This document shows, piece by piece, positions 18,269 through 26,108 of a stretch of DNA of 64,000 nucleotides. The position numbers and the translations under genes were made by a program. Position 1 is the stretch's first letter. Each line of letters opens with the position of its first letter. The notes under the pieces were generated by a model. The model saw only the letters and a list, made by a program, of their open reading frames with translations, did no database searches and had not been told where the DNA came from. The DNA comes from an uncultured Caulobacter sp. (GTDB lineage Bacteria > Pseudomonadota > Alphaproteobacteria > Caulobacterales > Caulobacteraceae): contig NZ_CALCDX010000215.1 of NCBI RefSeq assembly GCF_937900395.1, forward strand, positions 1 through 64,000, given 5' to 3'.

Positions 18269-18639
18269 ATGAGCCTCCCGCCGTTGTCTTTGATCCGGTC
18301 AGGTAATCCCAGGATCGCCCGCTTGGCAAAGCGCTTGCTTCTGTCGCGCGAGCCTCCCGCCGCTCGCTTGGCGAGGTGGTCATCAAAAGATGTATGTTCT
18401 GCTCCAAGTATGTAATTGAGTTGGTTCTGTATTATTTAGGTTTTTAAATGGCTTTCCGTCGTTATGTCGGGTTGTCGACCTATCTATTTAGAGAAATAAT
18501 GATTATTGATTTTGGTAGATCGCGTTCAGGTGGTAGGTTGAATTATCATCGGCACGGCCTTTTCGAGCGCCGGTGGCTGAGAGGTAAATCTTAAGCTCAA
18601 GCTTGAGGTTTCGCTCCCGCTCGAATGGCGGAGCTACTG
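18269..18639. other. AT-rich intergenic stretch
   Basis: Between the VOC gene and a small gene at 18640. The part from 18400 to 18540 is much richer in A+T than its surroundings and probably holds promoters. A 13-base direct repeat (gagcctcccgccg) occurs at about 18271 and 18350, and a perfect 12-bp palindrome (ctcaagcttgag) near 18597-18608. A 48-codon frame at 18448-18594 is listed separately. Confidence 0.5.
18448..18594 (+). CDS. Possible small basic protein (48 residues)
   Basis: An ATG frame in an AT-rich stretch encodes 48 residues beginning MAFRRYVGLSTYLFREIM and ending in a strongly basic tail (RHGLFERRWLRGKS). Codon use is not that of the surrounding GC-rich genes, the ribosome site is weak (ttagg) and no homologue is recalled. 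It may be a small foreign gene or chance. Confidence 0.2.
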   Translation: MAFRRYVGLSTYLFREIMIIDFGRSRSGGRLNYHRHGLFERRWLRGKS

Positions 18640-18897
18640 ATGCCCACCTACCTCTTCTACCCGCGCCGCGCCGACGGCGTGTCGCTGACCTTTATCGCCG
18701 AAGTCGCGGAGACAGACCGTGACGCGCTGGAGCTGGCGCTCGAGATCGCCGCGTCCCACGATTGCGTGGGCGTCTTTGTCTGGGAGTCCGCTCAAGGTCC
18801 CGAGGGATGCGACCGTTTCATCGGTGAGATCAGCAACGCGGGCGATGACCGTCGCGCAGATAGGTCGGTCGATCGTGGAGCTTCCGCCAACGCTTGA
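18640..18897 (+). CDS. Small conserved-looking protein of unknown function
   Basis: An 85-residue protein with GC-rich codon use. The start at 18640 is preceded by GGAG at good distance. It begins MPTYLFYPRRADGVSLTF and has an acidic, alpha-beta type pattern (VAETDRDALELALEIAASHD, then CVGVFVW). The form resembles the short proteins of alphaproteobacteria that start 'TYLFHPRRADG', whose role is not known. It ends 29 bases before the iron permease gene on the same strand. Confidence 0.5.
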   Translation: MPTYLFYPRRADGVSLTFIAEVAETDRDALELALEIAASHDCVGVFVWESAQGPEGCDRFIGEISNAGDDRRADRSVDRGASANA

Positions 18898-18926
18898 GCG
18901 TTAGCGGAAGCTTCAGGAGGTCGTCC

Positions 18927-19436
18927 GTGGACAAGCTGTTCGCCAAGTTCGCCAATGTCACCGCCCGGATCACGGGCAGCCCGCCGGCCTTTCTGGTTTG
19001 CGTGGGCCTTGTGTTGGCCTGGGCGGTCACCGGGCCGCTGTTCGGCTTCTCCGAGACCTGGCAGCTGGTGATCAACACCGGCACGACCATCGTGACCTTC
19101 CTGATGGTGTTCCTGATTCAGAACACCCAGAATCGCGACGGCGTGGCCCTGCAGACCAAGCTGGACGAGCTGATCCGCGCCACGACCGACGCCGAGAACG
19201 AGTTCATCGGCATTGAGAAGCTGACCGACAAGGAGCTTGAGGTCATGCACGCCCGGTGCAAGGCCCGGGCTGATCGGTCGATGCGCGCCTTGCAACGGGC
19301 GGCGGCCGAAAAGGACGCTCGCGTGGCGAAATCGAACGCTGGCGCGCGCAAGGCGCAAGCCAAGTCTCAGCCTTCCGCCAAGGCCCGGGCCGCCAGCCGC
19401 GCTAAGGCCTTGAAAGCGGGTCGATCCAGCGAATAG
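18927..19436 (+). CDS. Low-affinity iron permease family protein
   Basis: A 169-residue membrane protein starting with GTG at 18927 behind an exact AGGAGG ribosome site. It has two transmembrane helices (SPPAFLVCVGLVLAWAVTGP and LVINTGTTIVTFLMVFLIQ), then the family motif NTQNRDGVALQTKLDELIRA, and a basic Ala/Lys-rich C-terminal tail (last ~45 residues). This is the bacterial form of the Fet4-like PF04120 family. Iron transport is the family label, but for the small two-helix bacterial members this has been little tested. Its neighbours do not suggest a pathway. Confidence 0.82.
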   Translation: MDKLFAKFANVTARITGSPPAFLVCVGLVLAWAVTGPLFGFSETWQLVINTGTTIVTFLMVFLIQNTQNRDGVALQTKLDELIRATTDAENEFIGIEKLTDKELEVMHARCKARADRSMRALQRAAAEKDARVAKSNAGARKAQAKSQPSAKARAASRAKALKAGRSSE

Positions 19437-19547
19437 CGGCGCGCCGGTTACGACCTCGACAGGCTGGACGCGGGTTGCCTTAGACGGTAGCGGTACCAAA
19501 GGGCGAGCGCGTCGACATGAACGCGCGCCTGATTAGGGAAACGCGTC

Positions 19548-20843
19548 TTGCCGAAGCTGTCCTTTCCGAAACTTCGGGCCCTGCGCTGGTGGATCATCGG
19601 CCTCGTCATGCTGGGCGCGATCATCAACTACCTGACGCGTTCCACCATGGGCGTGGCGGCCCCGACGGTGCTGAAGGACCTCGGCATCTCGGTGAAGGAA
19701 TATTCCTGGATCACCGGGGCGTTCCAGCTTGGCATCATGATGCAGCCGGTGTGCGGCTACGTGCTCGACACCCTGGGCCTGCGCACCGGCTTCGCGGTGT
19801 TCGCGACCGCCTGGTCGCTGGCGGCGATGGCGCATGGCCTGGCCTCGAATTGGCAAGGCTTCGCCGCGCTGCGCGGCCTGCTCGGTTTCGCGGAGGGCTC
19901 GGCTCAGCCGGCCGGCATGAAGACGGTCGCCACCTGGTTCCCGGCCAAGGAGCGCGGCTTCGCCGGCGGGGTGTTCAACATCGGAGCCTCGGTCGGATCG
20001 ATGCTGGCCCCGCCGCTGGTGGTGTGGGCCGTTCTCACCTGGAACTGGCGCGCGGCCTTCATCATGACCGGCGCACTAGGCCTCATCTGGCTGGCGCTGT
20101 GGCTGTTCTTCTACCGCTCGCCCGACCAGCACCCGTCGATGACGCAGGCCGAGCGCGAGCGGATTGCCGCCGGTCAGGAGACGCACCTGGCCGAGGCGGG
20201 CGCCAAGCCTTCGGTGATCTCCATCCTCAAGCAGCGGAAGTTCTGGGGCATCGCCCTGCCGCGCTTCCTGGCCGACCCCACCTGGGGGACGCTGTCGTTC
20301 TGGGTGCCGCTGTACCTGTCCCAGACGCGCGGCTTCGACCTCAAGCAGATCGCCATGTTCGCCTGGCTGCCGTTCGTCGCTGCCGACCTGGGCTGCCTGT
20401 TCGGCCCGACGGTCGCCAGCTTCCTGCAGGCGCGCGGCGTCTCTCTGATCAACGCTCGCCGCTGGGCCGTCACCCTGGGCGCGGCGATGATGACCGGCAT
20501 GATCTTCGTCGGCCGGGTCGAAAGCCCCTACGCCGCCATCGCCCTGCTGTGCCTGGGCGGCTTCGCGCACCAGACCCTGTCGGTGACCGTGATCACCATG
20601 GCCTCGGACCTCTTCCGCCGCGACGAGGTCGCCACCGTCGCGGGCCTGGCCGGCATGATGGGCAATCTGGGCGTCCTGCTGTTCTCACTGCTGATCGGCG
20701 GCCTGGTGGCCACGATCGGCTATGACCCGTTCTTCGTCGCCCTGGGCGTGCTCGACATCGTCGGCGCCATCATTCTATGGACCTTCGTCCGTGACCGCAT
20801 CGCGCCCAAGGCCGAGCCGGTCAGCCAGATTCCCAACCCGTGA
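19548..20843 (+). CDS. MFS transporter, hexuronate/phthalate permease type (ExuT-like)
   Basis: A 431-residue 12-helix major facilitator starting with TTG at 19548 behind AGGGAA. The N-terminal part (RWWIIGLVMLGAIINYLTRSTM, FQLGIMMQPVCGYVLDTLG) and the helix-5 motif WNWRAAFIMTGALG are typical of hexuronate transporters of the anion:cation symporter group. Its stop overlaps the GTG start of a GH43 beta-xylosidase by four bases, so the two are co-translated. Together they suggest uptake of uronates and xylo-oligomers from glucuronoxylan. A palindromic ggtacc with flanking half-site lies about 50 bases before the start. Confidence 0.88.
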   Translation: MPKLSFPKLRALRWWIIGLVMLGAIINYLTRSTMGVAAPTVLKDLGISVKEYSWITGAFQLGIMMQPVCGYVLDTLGLRTGFAVFATAWSLAAMAHGLASNWQGFAALRGLLGFAEGSAQPAGMKTVATWFPAKERGFAGGVFNIGASVGSMLAPPLVVWAVLTWNWRAAFIMTGALGLIWLALWLFFYRSPDQHPSMTQAERERIAAGQETHLAEAGAKPSVISILKQRKFWGIALPRFLADPTWGTLSFWVPLYLSQTRGFDLKQIAMFAWLPFVAADLGCLFGPTVASFLQARGVSLINARRWAVTLGAAMMTGMIFVGRVESPYAAIALLCLGGFAHQTLSVTVITMASDLFRRDEVATVAGLAGMMGNLGVLLFSLLIGGLVATIGYDPFFVALGVLDIVGAIILWTFVRDRIAPKAEPVSQIPNP

Positions 20844-22483
20844 GCGTCCCCGTGATCCGCAATCCCATCCTGCGCGGCTTCAACCCCGATCCCTCGATCG
20901 TGCGGGTGGGGGACGACTACTACATCGCCGTCTCGACCTTCGAGTGGTTCCCGGGCGTGCAGATCCACCACTCGCGCGACCTGAAGAACTGGCGGCTGCT
21001 GAGCCGGCCGCTGCAGCGCGCCAGCCAGGTGAACATGCTGGGCGATCCGGACGGCTGCGGCGTCTGGGCGCCCTGCCTATCCTATGCCGACGGCCGCTTC
21101 TGGCTGATCTATACCGACGTCAAGCGCTATGGCCGCACGACGGTCGGCGGCGCTTCGGGCGCGTCCCTGCGCGACTTCCACAACTATCTGGTCACGTGCG
21201 ACACGATCGACGGCGAGTGGTCCGATCCGGTCTATCTGAACAGCTCCGGTTTCGACCCTTCGCTGTTCCATGACGACGACGGCCGCAAGTGGCTGTTGAA
21301 CCAACTATGGGATCATCGACCGGGCAGGAACCGCTTCGCCGGCATCGTGATGCAGGAGTTCTCGGCTGAAGAGGGCCGCCTGATCGGCGAGCGCAAGGTG
21401 ATCTTCCAGGGCACGCCGATCGGCCTGACCGAGGCACCCCACCTCTACAAGCGCGATGGCTGGTACTACCTGATCACCGCCGAGGGCGGCACGGGCTGGG
21501 GCCACGCGGTGACCGTGGCGCGCTCGCGGACCATCGACGGCCCCTATGAGCTGCACCCCGACACCTACCTGCTGACCTCGCGCGATCGGCCGCACGCGCC
21601 GCTGCAGCGCGCCGGCCACGCCGACCTTGTCGAGACCGCCGACGGCGAGACCTACGCGGTCTATCTGGTCGGGCGTCCGATCCCGAACCGCGGCCGCTGC
21701 ACCCTGGGCCGCGAGACCGCGATCCAGAAGATCGTCTGGGGCGAGGACGGTTGGCCGCGCACCCTGGACGGCTCCGGCGATCCGACCCTGGAGACACCGG
21801 CGCCGAACCTGCCCGAGCAGCCTTGGCCCGCCGCGCCGGCTCGCGAGGACTTCGACGCGCCGAGCCTGCCGATCGACTTCCAATGGCTGCGGACGCCTTA
21901 TCCGGACCAGATCTTCAGCCTGACCGCCAGGCCCGGCTTCCTGCGCCTCTACGGCCGCGAAACGGTGGGCAGCCTGTTCCGCCAGGCCCTGGTCGCCCGT
22001 CGCCAGCAGGCGCACTGTTATTCGGCCACGACGATGCTGGACTTCGAGCCCGCCCACTTCCAGCAGGCGGCGGGGCTGATCTGCTACTACAACGCCTCGA
22101 AGCTGCACTATCTGCACGTCACGCATGACGAGACCATGGGCAAGCACCTGCGGGTCATGACCTTCACGCCCGACAGCCCCCAGACCGACAGCTTCACCGC
22201 GCCGATCCAGCTGAACGCCGGCCCTGTTGAACTGCGCGTCGAGATCGACTTCGAGCGTCTGCGATTCGCCTTCCGTCAGGGCGGCGGAGAATGGACCTGG
22301 CTGCCCGAAGTGTTCGACGCCTCGATTCTGTCGGACGAAGCCACCGCTCCCGGCGCGCCGGCCTTCACCGGCGCCTTCGTCGGCATGGCCTGCCAGGACA
22401 TGTCGGGCCAGGGCGCGCCGGCTGACTTCGACTGGTTCGACTACCAGGAACGGGAATACGTCGCCGGACCCGCCACAGCCTGA
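20840..22483 (+). CDS. GH43 beta-xylosidase/alpha-L-arabinofuranosidase
   Basis: A 547-residue glycoside hydrolase. The five-bladed propeller domain (about 1-310) opens IRNPILRGFNPDPSIVRVGDDYY, which holds the catalytic base Asp. The pKa-modulating Asp is in SGFDPSLFHDDDGRKW, and the general acid Glu is in GLTEAPHLYKRDGWYYL. A C-terminal beta-sandwich (about 335-540, DFQWLRTPYPDQIF, then FQQAAGLICYYN) is the usual GH43_11/12 accessory domain. No signal peptide is seen, so it should split imported xylo-oligosaccharides in the cytoplasm. It overlaps the transporter gene by four bases. Confidence 0.92.
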   Translation: MSVPVIRNPILRGFNPDPSIVRVGDDYYIAVSTFEWFPGVQIHHSRDLKNWRLLSRPLQRASQVNMLGDPDGCGVWAPCLSYADGRFWLIYTDVKRYGRTTVGGASGASLRDFHNYLVTCDTIDGEWSDPVYLNSSGFDPSLFHDDDGRKWLLNQLWDHRPGRNRFAGIVMQEFSAEEGRLIGERKVIFQGTPIGLTEAPHLYKRDGWYYLITAEGGTGWGHAVTVARSRTIDGPYELHPDTYLLTSRDRPHAPLQRAGHADLVETADGETYAVYLVGRPIPNRGRCTLGRETAIQKIVWGEDGWPRTLDGSGDPTLETPAPNLPEQPWPAAPAREDFDAPSLPIDFQWLRTPYPDQIFSLTARPGFLRLYGRETVGSLFRQALVARRQQAHCYSATTMLDFEPAHFQQAAGLICYYNASKLHYLHVTHDETMGKHLRVMTFTPDSPQTDSFTAPIQLNAGPVELRVEIDFERLRFAFRQGGGEWTWLPEVFDASILSDEATAPGAPAFTGAFVGMACQDMSGQGAPADFDWFDYQEREYVAGPATA

Positions 22484-22512
22484 CCACCCGGCCAAGGCCC
22501 CCACGATCCAGC

Positions 22513-22557
22513 CAAGAAAAAAGCCGGCCGACACGCCCAAGAGGCGAGCCGGCCGGC
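22513..22557 (-). terminator. Bidirectional-type terminator between convergent genes
   Basis: The stem gccggcc/ggccggc is followed on the minus strand by a long T run (aagaaaaaagcc on plus), so it should mainly end the MFS gene read from the right. Confidence 0.7.
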
Positions 22558-22675
22558 CGAAACAAAAAGGTGTCGGCGCGGTGGGGTGCGCCGAGTGCCA
22601 GATCAATTAACTTATCCTGGCGGAATGGCAACGCTCCTTGTGGTTGCGCCGCTGCGACAATCGGGCGCGGATCCC

Positions 22676-23986
22676 TTATTTTGCCTGGGTTTTAGGCAAT
22701 TCTTGAGGTTGAGCGGTCTTGGACCCCGTCCCCAATACACGGAAGGCCACGAAGACCAGCCCTCCGGTGAGGGTCAGGCAGGCCGCCAGGAACAACATCG
22801 GGGCCAGATTGCTGCCGGTTGAGTCGCGGATGATCGGCACGACATTCTGGGCGATGAAGCCGCCGAGGTTGCCCACGGCGTTGATCGCGGCGATGCCGGC
22901 GGCGGCTCGCGGACCGCGCAGGAAGCTCGGCGGCAGGCTCCAGAAGCCCGGCTGGCCGGCGAAGATGGCGGGCGCGGCGACGCAGAGCAGGGCGAACTTG
23001 GCCCAGGTCCCCGGAACCACGACGCTGGCCACCAGGGCGACGGCCGCCAGCAGGGGCGGGCCGGCGACGTGCCAGACGGTGAAGCCGCGTTTGGCGGCGT
23101 GCTGCGGGACCCACCAGAGGGCGGCGGCCACCAGGATCCAGGGGATGATGTTGATCAGGCCGTTGACGGTGTTGGAGACCCCGAACGCCTTGACGATCGT
23201 CGGCAGCCAGTAGCTGAGGCCATAGGCTCCCAAAGGCATGCCGATATAGAGGCCCGCCAGCAGCAGGACGCGCGGGTCCAGCATCGCCTTCCAAGCGCCG
23301 GCGTGGCTGGTGTCCTGGCCCACGTCCTCGTCGGCGAGGGTCTTGGCGAGCCAGGCCTTCTGCTCGGGCGCCAGCCACGGCGCCTTTTCCGGGCCGTTGG
23401 GCAGCTTCCAGAGCACGTAGGGCGTCATCAGGATCGCGGGGGCCCCGGTGGCCAGGAACACCCATTGCCAGCCCGCCAGGCCCAGCAGGCCGTGCAGATC
23501 GAGCAAGGCGCCGCCGATCATCGCCCCGACGGCGTTGGCCAGGGCCGAGGCGATCATGAACAGGCCCACCATGCGGGCGCGGTGGGCGTGCGGGAACCAC
23601 AGGGTCAGGACGTACAGCACGCCCGGGAAGAAGCCGGCCTCGGTCACCCCCAGCAGGAAGCGCAGGATGTAGAACATCGTCGCGTTCTGGGTGAAGCCCA
23701 GCGCCAGGGTGACCAGGCCCCAGGTGAACATGATCCGCGCGAACCAGACGCGCGCGCCCACCTTCGCCAGGATCAGGTTCGAGGGCGCCTCGAACAGGAA
23801 GTAGCCGATGAAGAACAGGCTGGCGCCCAGGCCATAGGCGGCCTCGCTGAGGCCTAGCGCCTGGACCATCTCCAGCTTCGCGTACGAGACGTTCTGCCGG
23901 TCGATGTACGCGATCAGGTACATGATGCAGAACAGCGGCATCAGCCGCGCGGTCACCCGGCGGACGGTGGAGACTTCCAGGCTCAT
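22676..23986 (-). CDS. MFS transporter, anion:cation symporter (ACS) family
   Basis: A 436-residue 12-helix transporter. Recognisable family parts are LMPLFCIMYLIAYIDRQNVS in helix 1, the loop FLFEAPSNLILAKVGARVW, LRFLLGVTEAGFFPGVLYVL in helix 4, and NAVGNLGGFIAQN in helix 11. ACS members carry sugar acids such as glucarate, tartrate or hexuronates. The neighbouring beta-glucuronidase and TBDR genes on the same strand support glucuronate or a relative as substrate. A short 18-codon frame (23983-24039) ends over its start codon. Confidence 0.88.
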   Translation of the reverse strand: MSLEVSTVRRVTARLMPLFCIMYLIAYIDRQNVSYAKLEMVQALGLSEAAYGLGASLFFIGYFLFEAPSNLILAKVGARVWFARIMFTWGLVTLALGFTQNATMFYILRFLLGVTEAGFFPGVLYVLTLWFPHAHRARMVGLFMIASALANAVGAMIGGALLDLHGLLGLAGWQWVFLATGAPAILMTPYVLWKLPNGPEKAPWLAPEQKAWLAKTLADEDVGQDTSHAGAWKAMLDPRVLLLAGLYIGMPLGAYGLSYWLPTIVKAFGVSNTVNGLINIIPWILVAAALWWVPQHAAKRGFTVWHVAGPPLLAAVALVASVVVPGTWAKFALLCVAAPAIFAGQPGFWSLPPSFLRGPRAAAGIAAINAVGNLGGFIAQNVVPIIRDSTGSNLAPMLFLAACLTLTGGLVFVAFRVLGTGSKTAQPQELPKTQAK

Positions 23987-24039
23987 GCGATGGCCGCCGT
24001 CAGCTGCAAGCGCGTCGTCATGCCATCCTCATCGTTCAT
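23983..24039 (-). CDS. Possible 18-residue upstream peptide coupled to the ACS transporter
   Basis: An ATG at 24039 opens an 18-codon frame (MNDEDGMTTRLQLTAAIA) whose TGA stop overlaps the ATG of the transporter as ATGA. Such overlaps allow coupled translation. There is no strong ribosome site and no known peptide matches, so this may be chance. Confidence 0.2.
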   Translation of the reverse strand: MNDEDGMTTRLQLTAAIA

Positions 24040-24117
24040 GGGGCCAATACCGCCTGTCCGGTTAGCGGCGTCGGAGGGAGCGCGCCACCCCGACCAAGGT
24101 CGATGGTCGGCGGGCCT

Positions 24118-25968
24118 TTAGCGACCCGCCGCCTTCTCGTCGTAGAACGCGCGCAGGACGAAGAACGCCGGCTTGCGGCGGCCGGTCGGCGAGATCAGTC
24201 CCTTACGGTTCCAGCCTTGCTGATAGACCGGATGTTGGCGCCGGGGCGCGCGGAAGTCCTTCAGGATCCAGGGGGACATGCCGCGCAGGGTCGGGATCTT
24301 GCGGGCCATGGCCAGGGTCTTCTCGTAGTAGCGCTTCTGGTAGTCCTCGGAGAACTTGCGCATCAGGACCGGGTCGCTGAAGCCGGCCAGGGCGTCTGCG
24401 CCGAACTCGGAGAACACCAGGGGTTTGTCCGTGGCCTTCCAGGCCATGTCGGGCAGGGCGTCGAGCGCGTCGTCGCTGTACCAGCCGTTGTAGGTGTTGG
24501 CCGCCAGCACATCGAGCTTATCGGCCAGCGGATCGTTGAGGCCCATCAGCGGCCGGCCGTCGACCGACTTGCGGTCGGTCAGCAGGGCCGCGGTGACCAG
24601 CCGCGTGTCGTCCAGCGCGCGGACCTCGTCGACCAGCTGATAGAGGAAAGCGTTGCGGGCGTCGGTGATCGGCGTCTCGTTGGCCACGCTCCACAGGATG
24701 ATCGAGGCGCGGTTGCGGTCGCGGCGGATGTTGTCGGCCAGCATGCCGCGCGCCAGGGACAGGGTGCGAGGATTGGCGAAATCGACCAGCCAGTAGACCG
24801 GGATCTCACTCCAGACCAGGAGACCCATCTCGTCGGCCAGGCGCGTGGTGACCTCGCTGTGCGGATAGTGAGCCAGACGCACGAAGTTGCCGTGCAGGCC
24901 GTCCTTGACCTCGCTGAGCAGGGCGCGGGCGTTGACTTCGGTGATGGTGCGCGCGGGGTTGTCGCCCAGCTCCTCCTCGTGGATCGAGATGCCGCGCAGG
25001 AAGATCGGCTTGCCGTTCAGCAGGATCTCCGAGCCCTTGGTCTCGATGATGCGGAAGCCGACCCGGTCCGTCAGGCGGTCTTCGCCGGTTTGCACCACGA
25101 CGTCATAGAGTTTGGGGCTCTCTGGCGACCAGCGGGCTAGGCGCTTGGGCGCTGGCGCCGAGGCGTTGAGAATCCCTTGGGCGTCGGTTCGGCCGGCGAG
25201 GTCGAGCCCCAGCTCGGCGACCCTCACATGGACCTCCTGGTTCGCCGCCTGGGCGCCGTCCAGCTTCACGGTAGCGGCGATCTTGCCGTCCTTGGCGAGC
25301 CGCACCCAGGCCTCGTCGATGAAGGTGCCTGGCGTGATGACCAGCCGCATCGGCCGGGTGATCCCGCCGTAGTTCTCCCAATCGGTGACGGGCGGCGGCA
25401 CGCCGTCGTCCCGGGCCGTGGAGTCGACCCCGACGGTGAGCTGGTTGTTGCTGGCGCGCAGGGTGTCCGTGACTTCCACGGAGAACGGGGTGAAGCCGCC
25501 CTCGTGCTCGCCGACGGCCTTGCCGTTCAGGAAGACCTTGGCGGTGTAGTTCGCCGCCTCGAAACGCAGGAAGGCGCGCTGGCCGGGCTTCAGCGCCGGC
25601 GCGTCGAAACGGCGCTGGTACCACATCAGGCCCTGGTAGTAGCGAAGGGTCGGGTCGTGGCCGATCCAGGCCTGCGGCAAGGTCGCCGTCGGGCTGCGGT
25701 CCATGTCGTATTCGTAGAGCGCCGTCGGTTTGGCGCGCGTCAGGGCGTCGACATCGACGTCGTCGTAGCGGCGGTGGCCAGGACCCGGCGCGCCGCGATG
25801 AAAGCCGGCCAGCCCGTCGCGATAGGGATCGACCGAGTAGTGCCAGGTCCCCGAAAGATCGACGCCGTCGCGCAGGTCCGCGCGGGTCAGGGTCGGCGAG
25901 GAGGCCAGCGCCGGCGCCGCGATCATCAGGGCGCACGCCGCGCCGATGGTCTTCAGTCCCGGTCCCAT
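24118..25968 (-). CDS. Secreted GH2 beta-glucuronidase
   Basis: A 616-residue family 2 glycoside hydrolase. The ATG at 25968 follows GGGAGGATGCG and opens a signal peptide (ending APALASS), so the enzyme is periplasmic or exported. Domains follow the family order: jelly-roll sugar-binding domain (about 30-200), immunoglobulin-like domain (about 205-300) and catalytic TIM barrel (about 305-610). The acid/base Glu lies in ILWSVANETPITDARN and the nucleophile Glu in KPLVFSEFGADALAGF, as in beta-glucuronidases. It should release glucuronic acid from glucuronides. Two FCD-type half-site palindromes precede it and a terminator separates it from the upstream TBDR. Confidence 0.92.
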   Translation of the reverse strand: MGPGLKTIGAACALMIAAPALASSPTLTRADLRDGVDLSGTWHYSVDPYRDGLAGFHRGAPGPGHRRYDDVDVDALTRAKPTALYEYDMDRSPTATLPQAWIGHDPTLRYYQGLMWYQRRFDAPALKPGQRAFLRFEAANYTAKVFLNGKAVGEHEGGFTPFSVEVTDTLRASNNQLTVGVDSTARDDGVPPPVTDWENYGGITRPMRLVITPGTFIDEAWVRLAKDGKIAATVKLDGAQAANQEVHVRVAELGLDLAGRTDAQGILNASAPAPKRLARWSPESPKLYDVVVQTGEDRLTDRVGFRIIETKGSEILLNGKPIFLRGISIHEEELGDNPARTITEVNARALLSEVKDGLHGNFVRLAHYPHSEVTTRLADEMGLLVWSEIPVYWLVDFANPRTLSLARGMLADNIRRDRNRASIILWSVANETPITDARNAFLYQLVDEVRALDDTRLVTAALLTDRKSVDGRPLMGLNDPLADKLDVLAANTYNGWYSDDALDALPDMAWKATDKPLVFSEFGADALAGFSDPVLMRKFSEDYQKRYYEKTLAMARKIPTLRGMSPWILKDFRAPRRQHPVYQQGWNRKGLISPTGRRKPAFFVLRAFYDEKAAGR

Positions 25969-26011
25969 CGCATCCTCCCACGCGGCCTTTGGCCTTTGGG
26001 GAGTTGAAGCA

Positions 26012-26043
26012 TGGTCTGACCGCCTCGGGTAGTGGTCAGACAA
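26012..26043. promoter_or_regulatory. Twin FCD-type operators before the beta-glucuronidase gene
   Basis: Two copies of the TGGTC-N-GAC form, tggtctgacc (centre 26017) and tggtcagacaa (centre 26038), lie 21 bp apart, that is two helical turns on the same face. They share the half-site of the manD operator at 16544-16554, which suggests control by the FCD regulator encoded at 15650-16411. Confidence 0.55.
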
Positions 26044-26052
26044 GCTGGAAAA

Positions 26053-26090
26053 GAAAAGGGCGGCCGCGTCGTGCGCGGCCGCCCCCTCTT
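26053..26090 (-). terminator. Intrinsic terminator of the TonB receptor gene
   Basis: A 10-bp GC stem (gggcggccgc/gcggccgccc) followed on the minus strand by ttttcttttc. It separates the receptor transcript from the beta-glucuronidase gene. Confidence 0.85.
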
Positions 26091-26108
26091 TGCCTTGTCG
26101 CCTAGGAC

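Noticed and set aside
18271..18363. 13-base direct repeat as footprint of a mobile element
   Set aside because: No inverted ends, no transposase fragment and only 80 bases apart; likely chance in a GC-rich gap.
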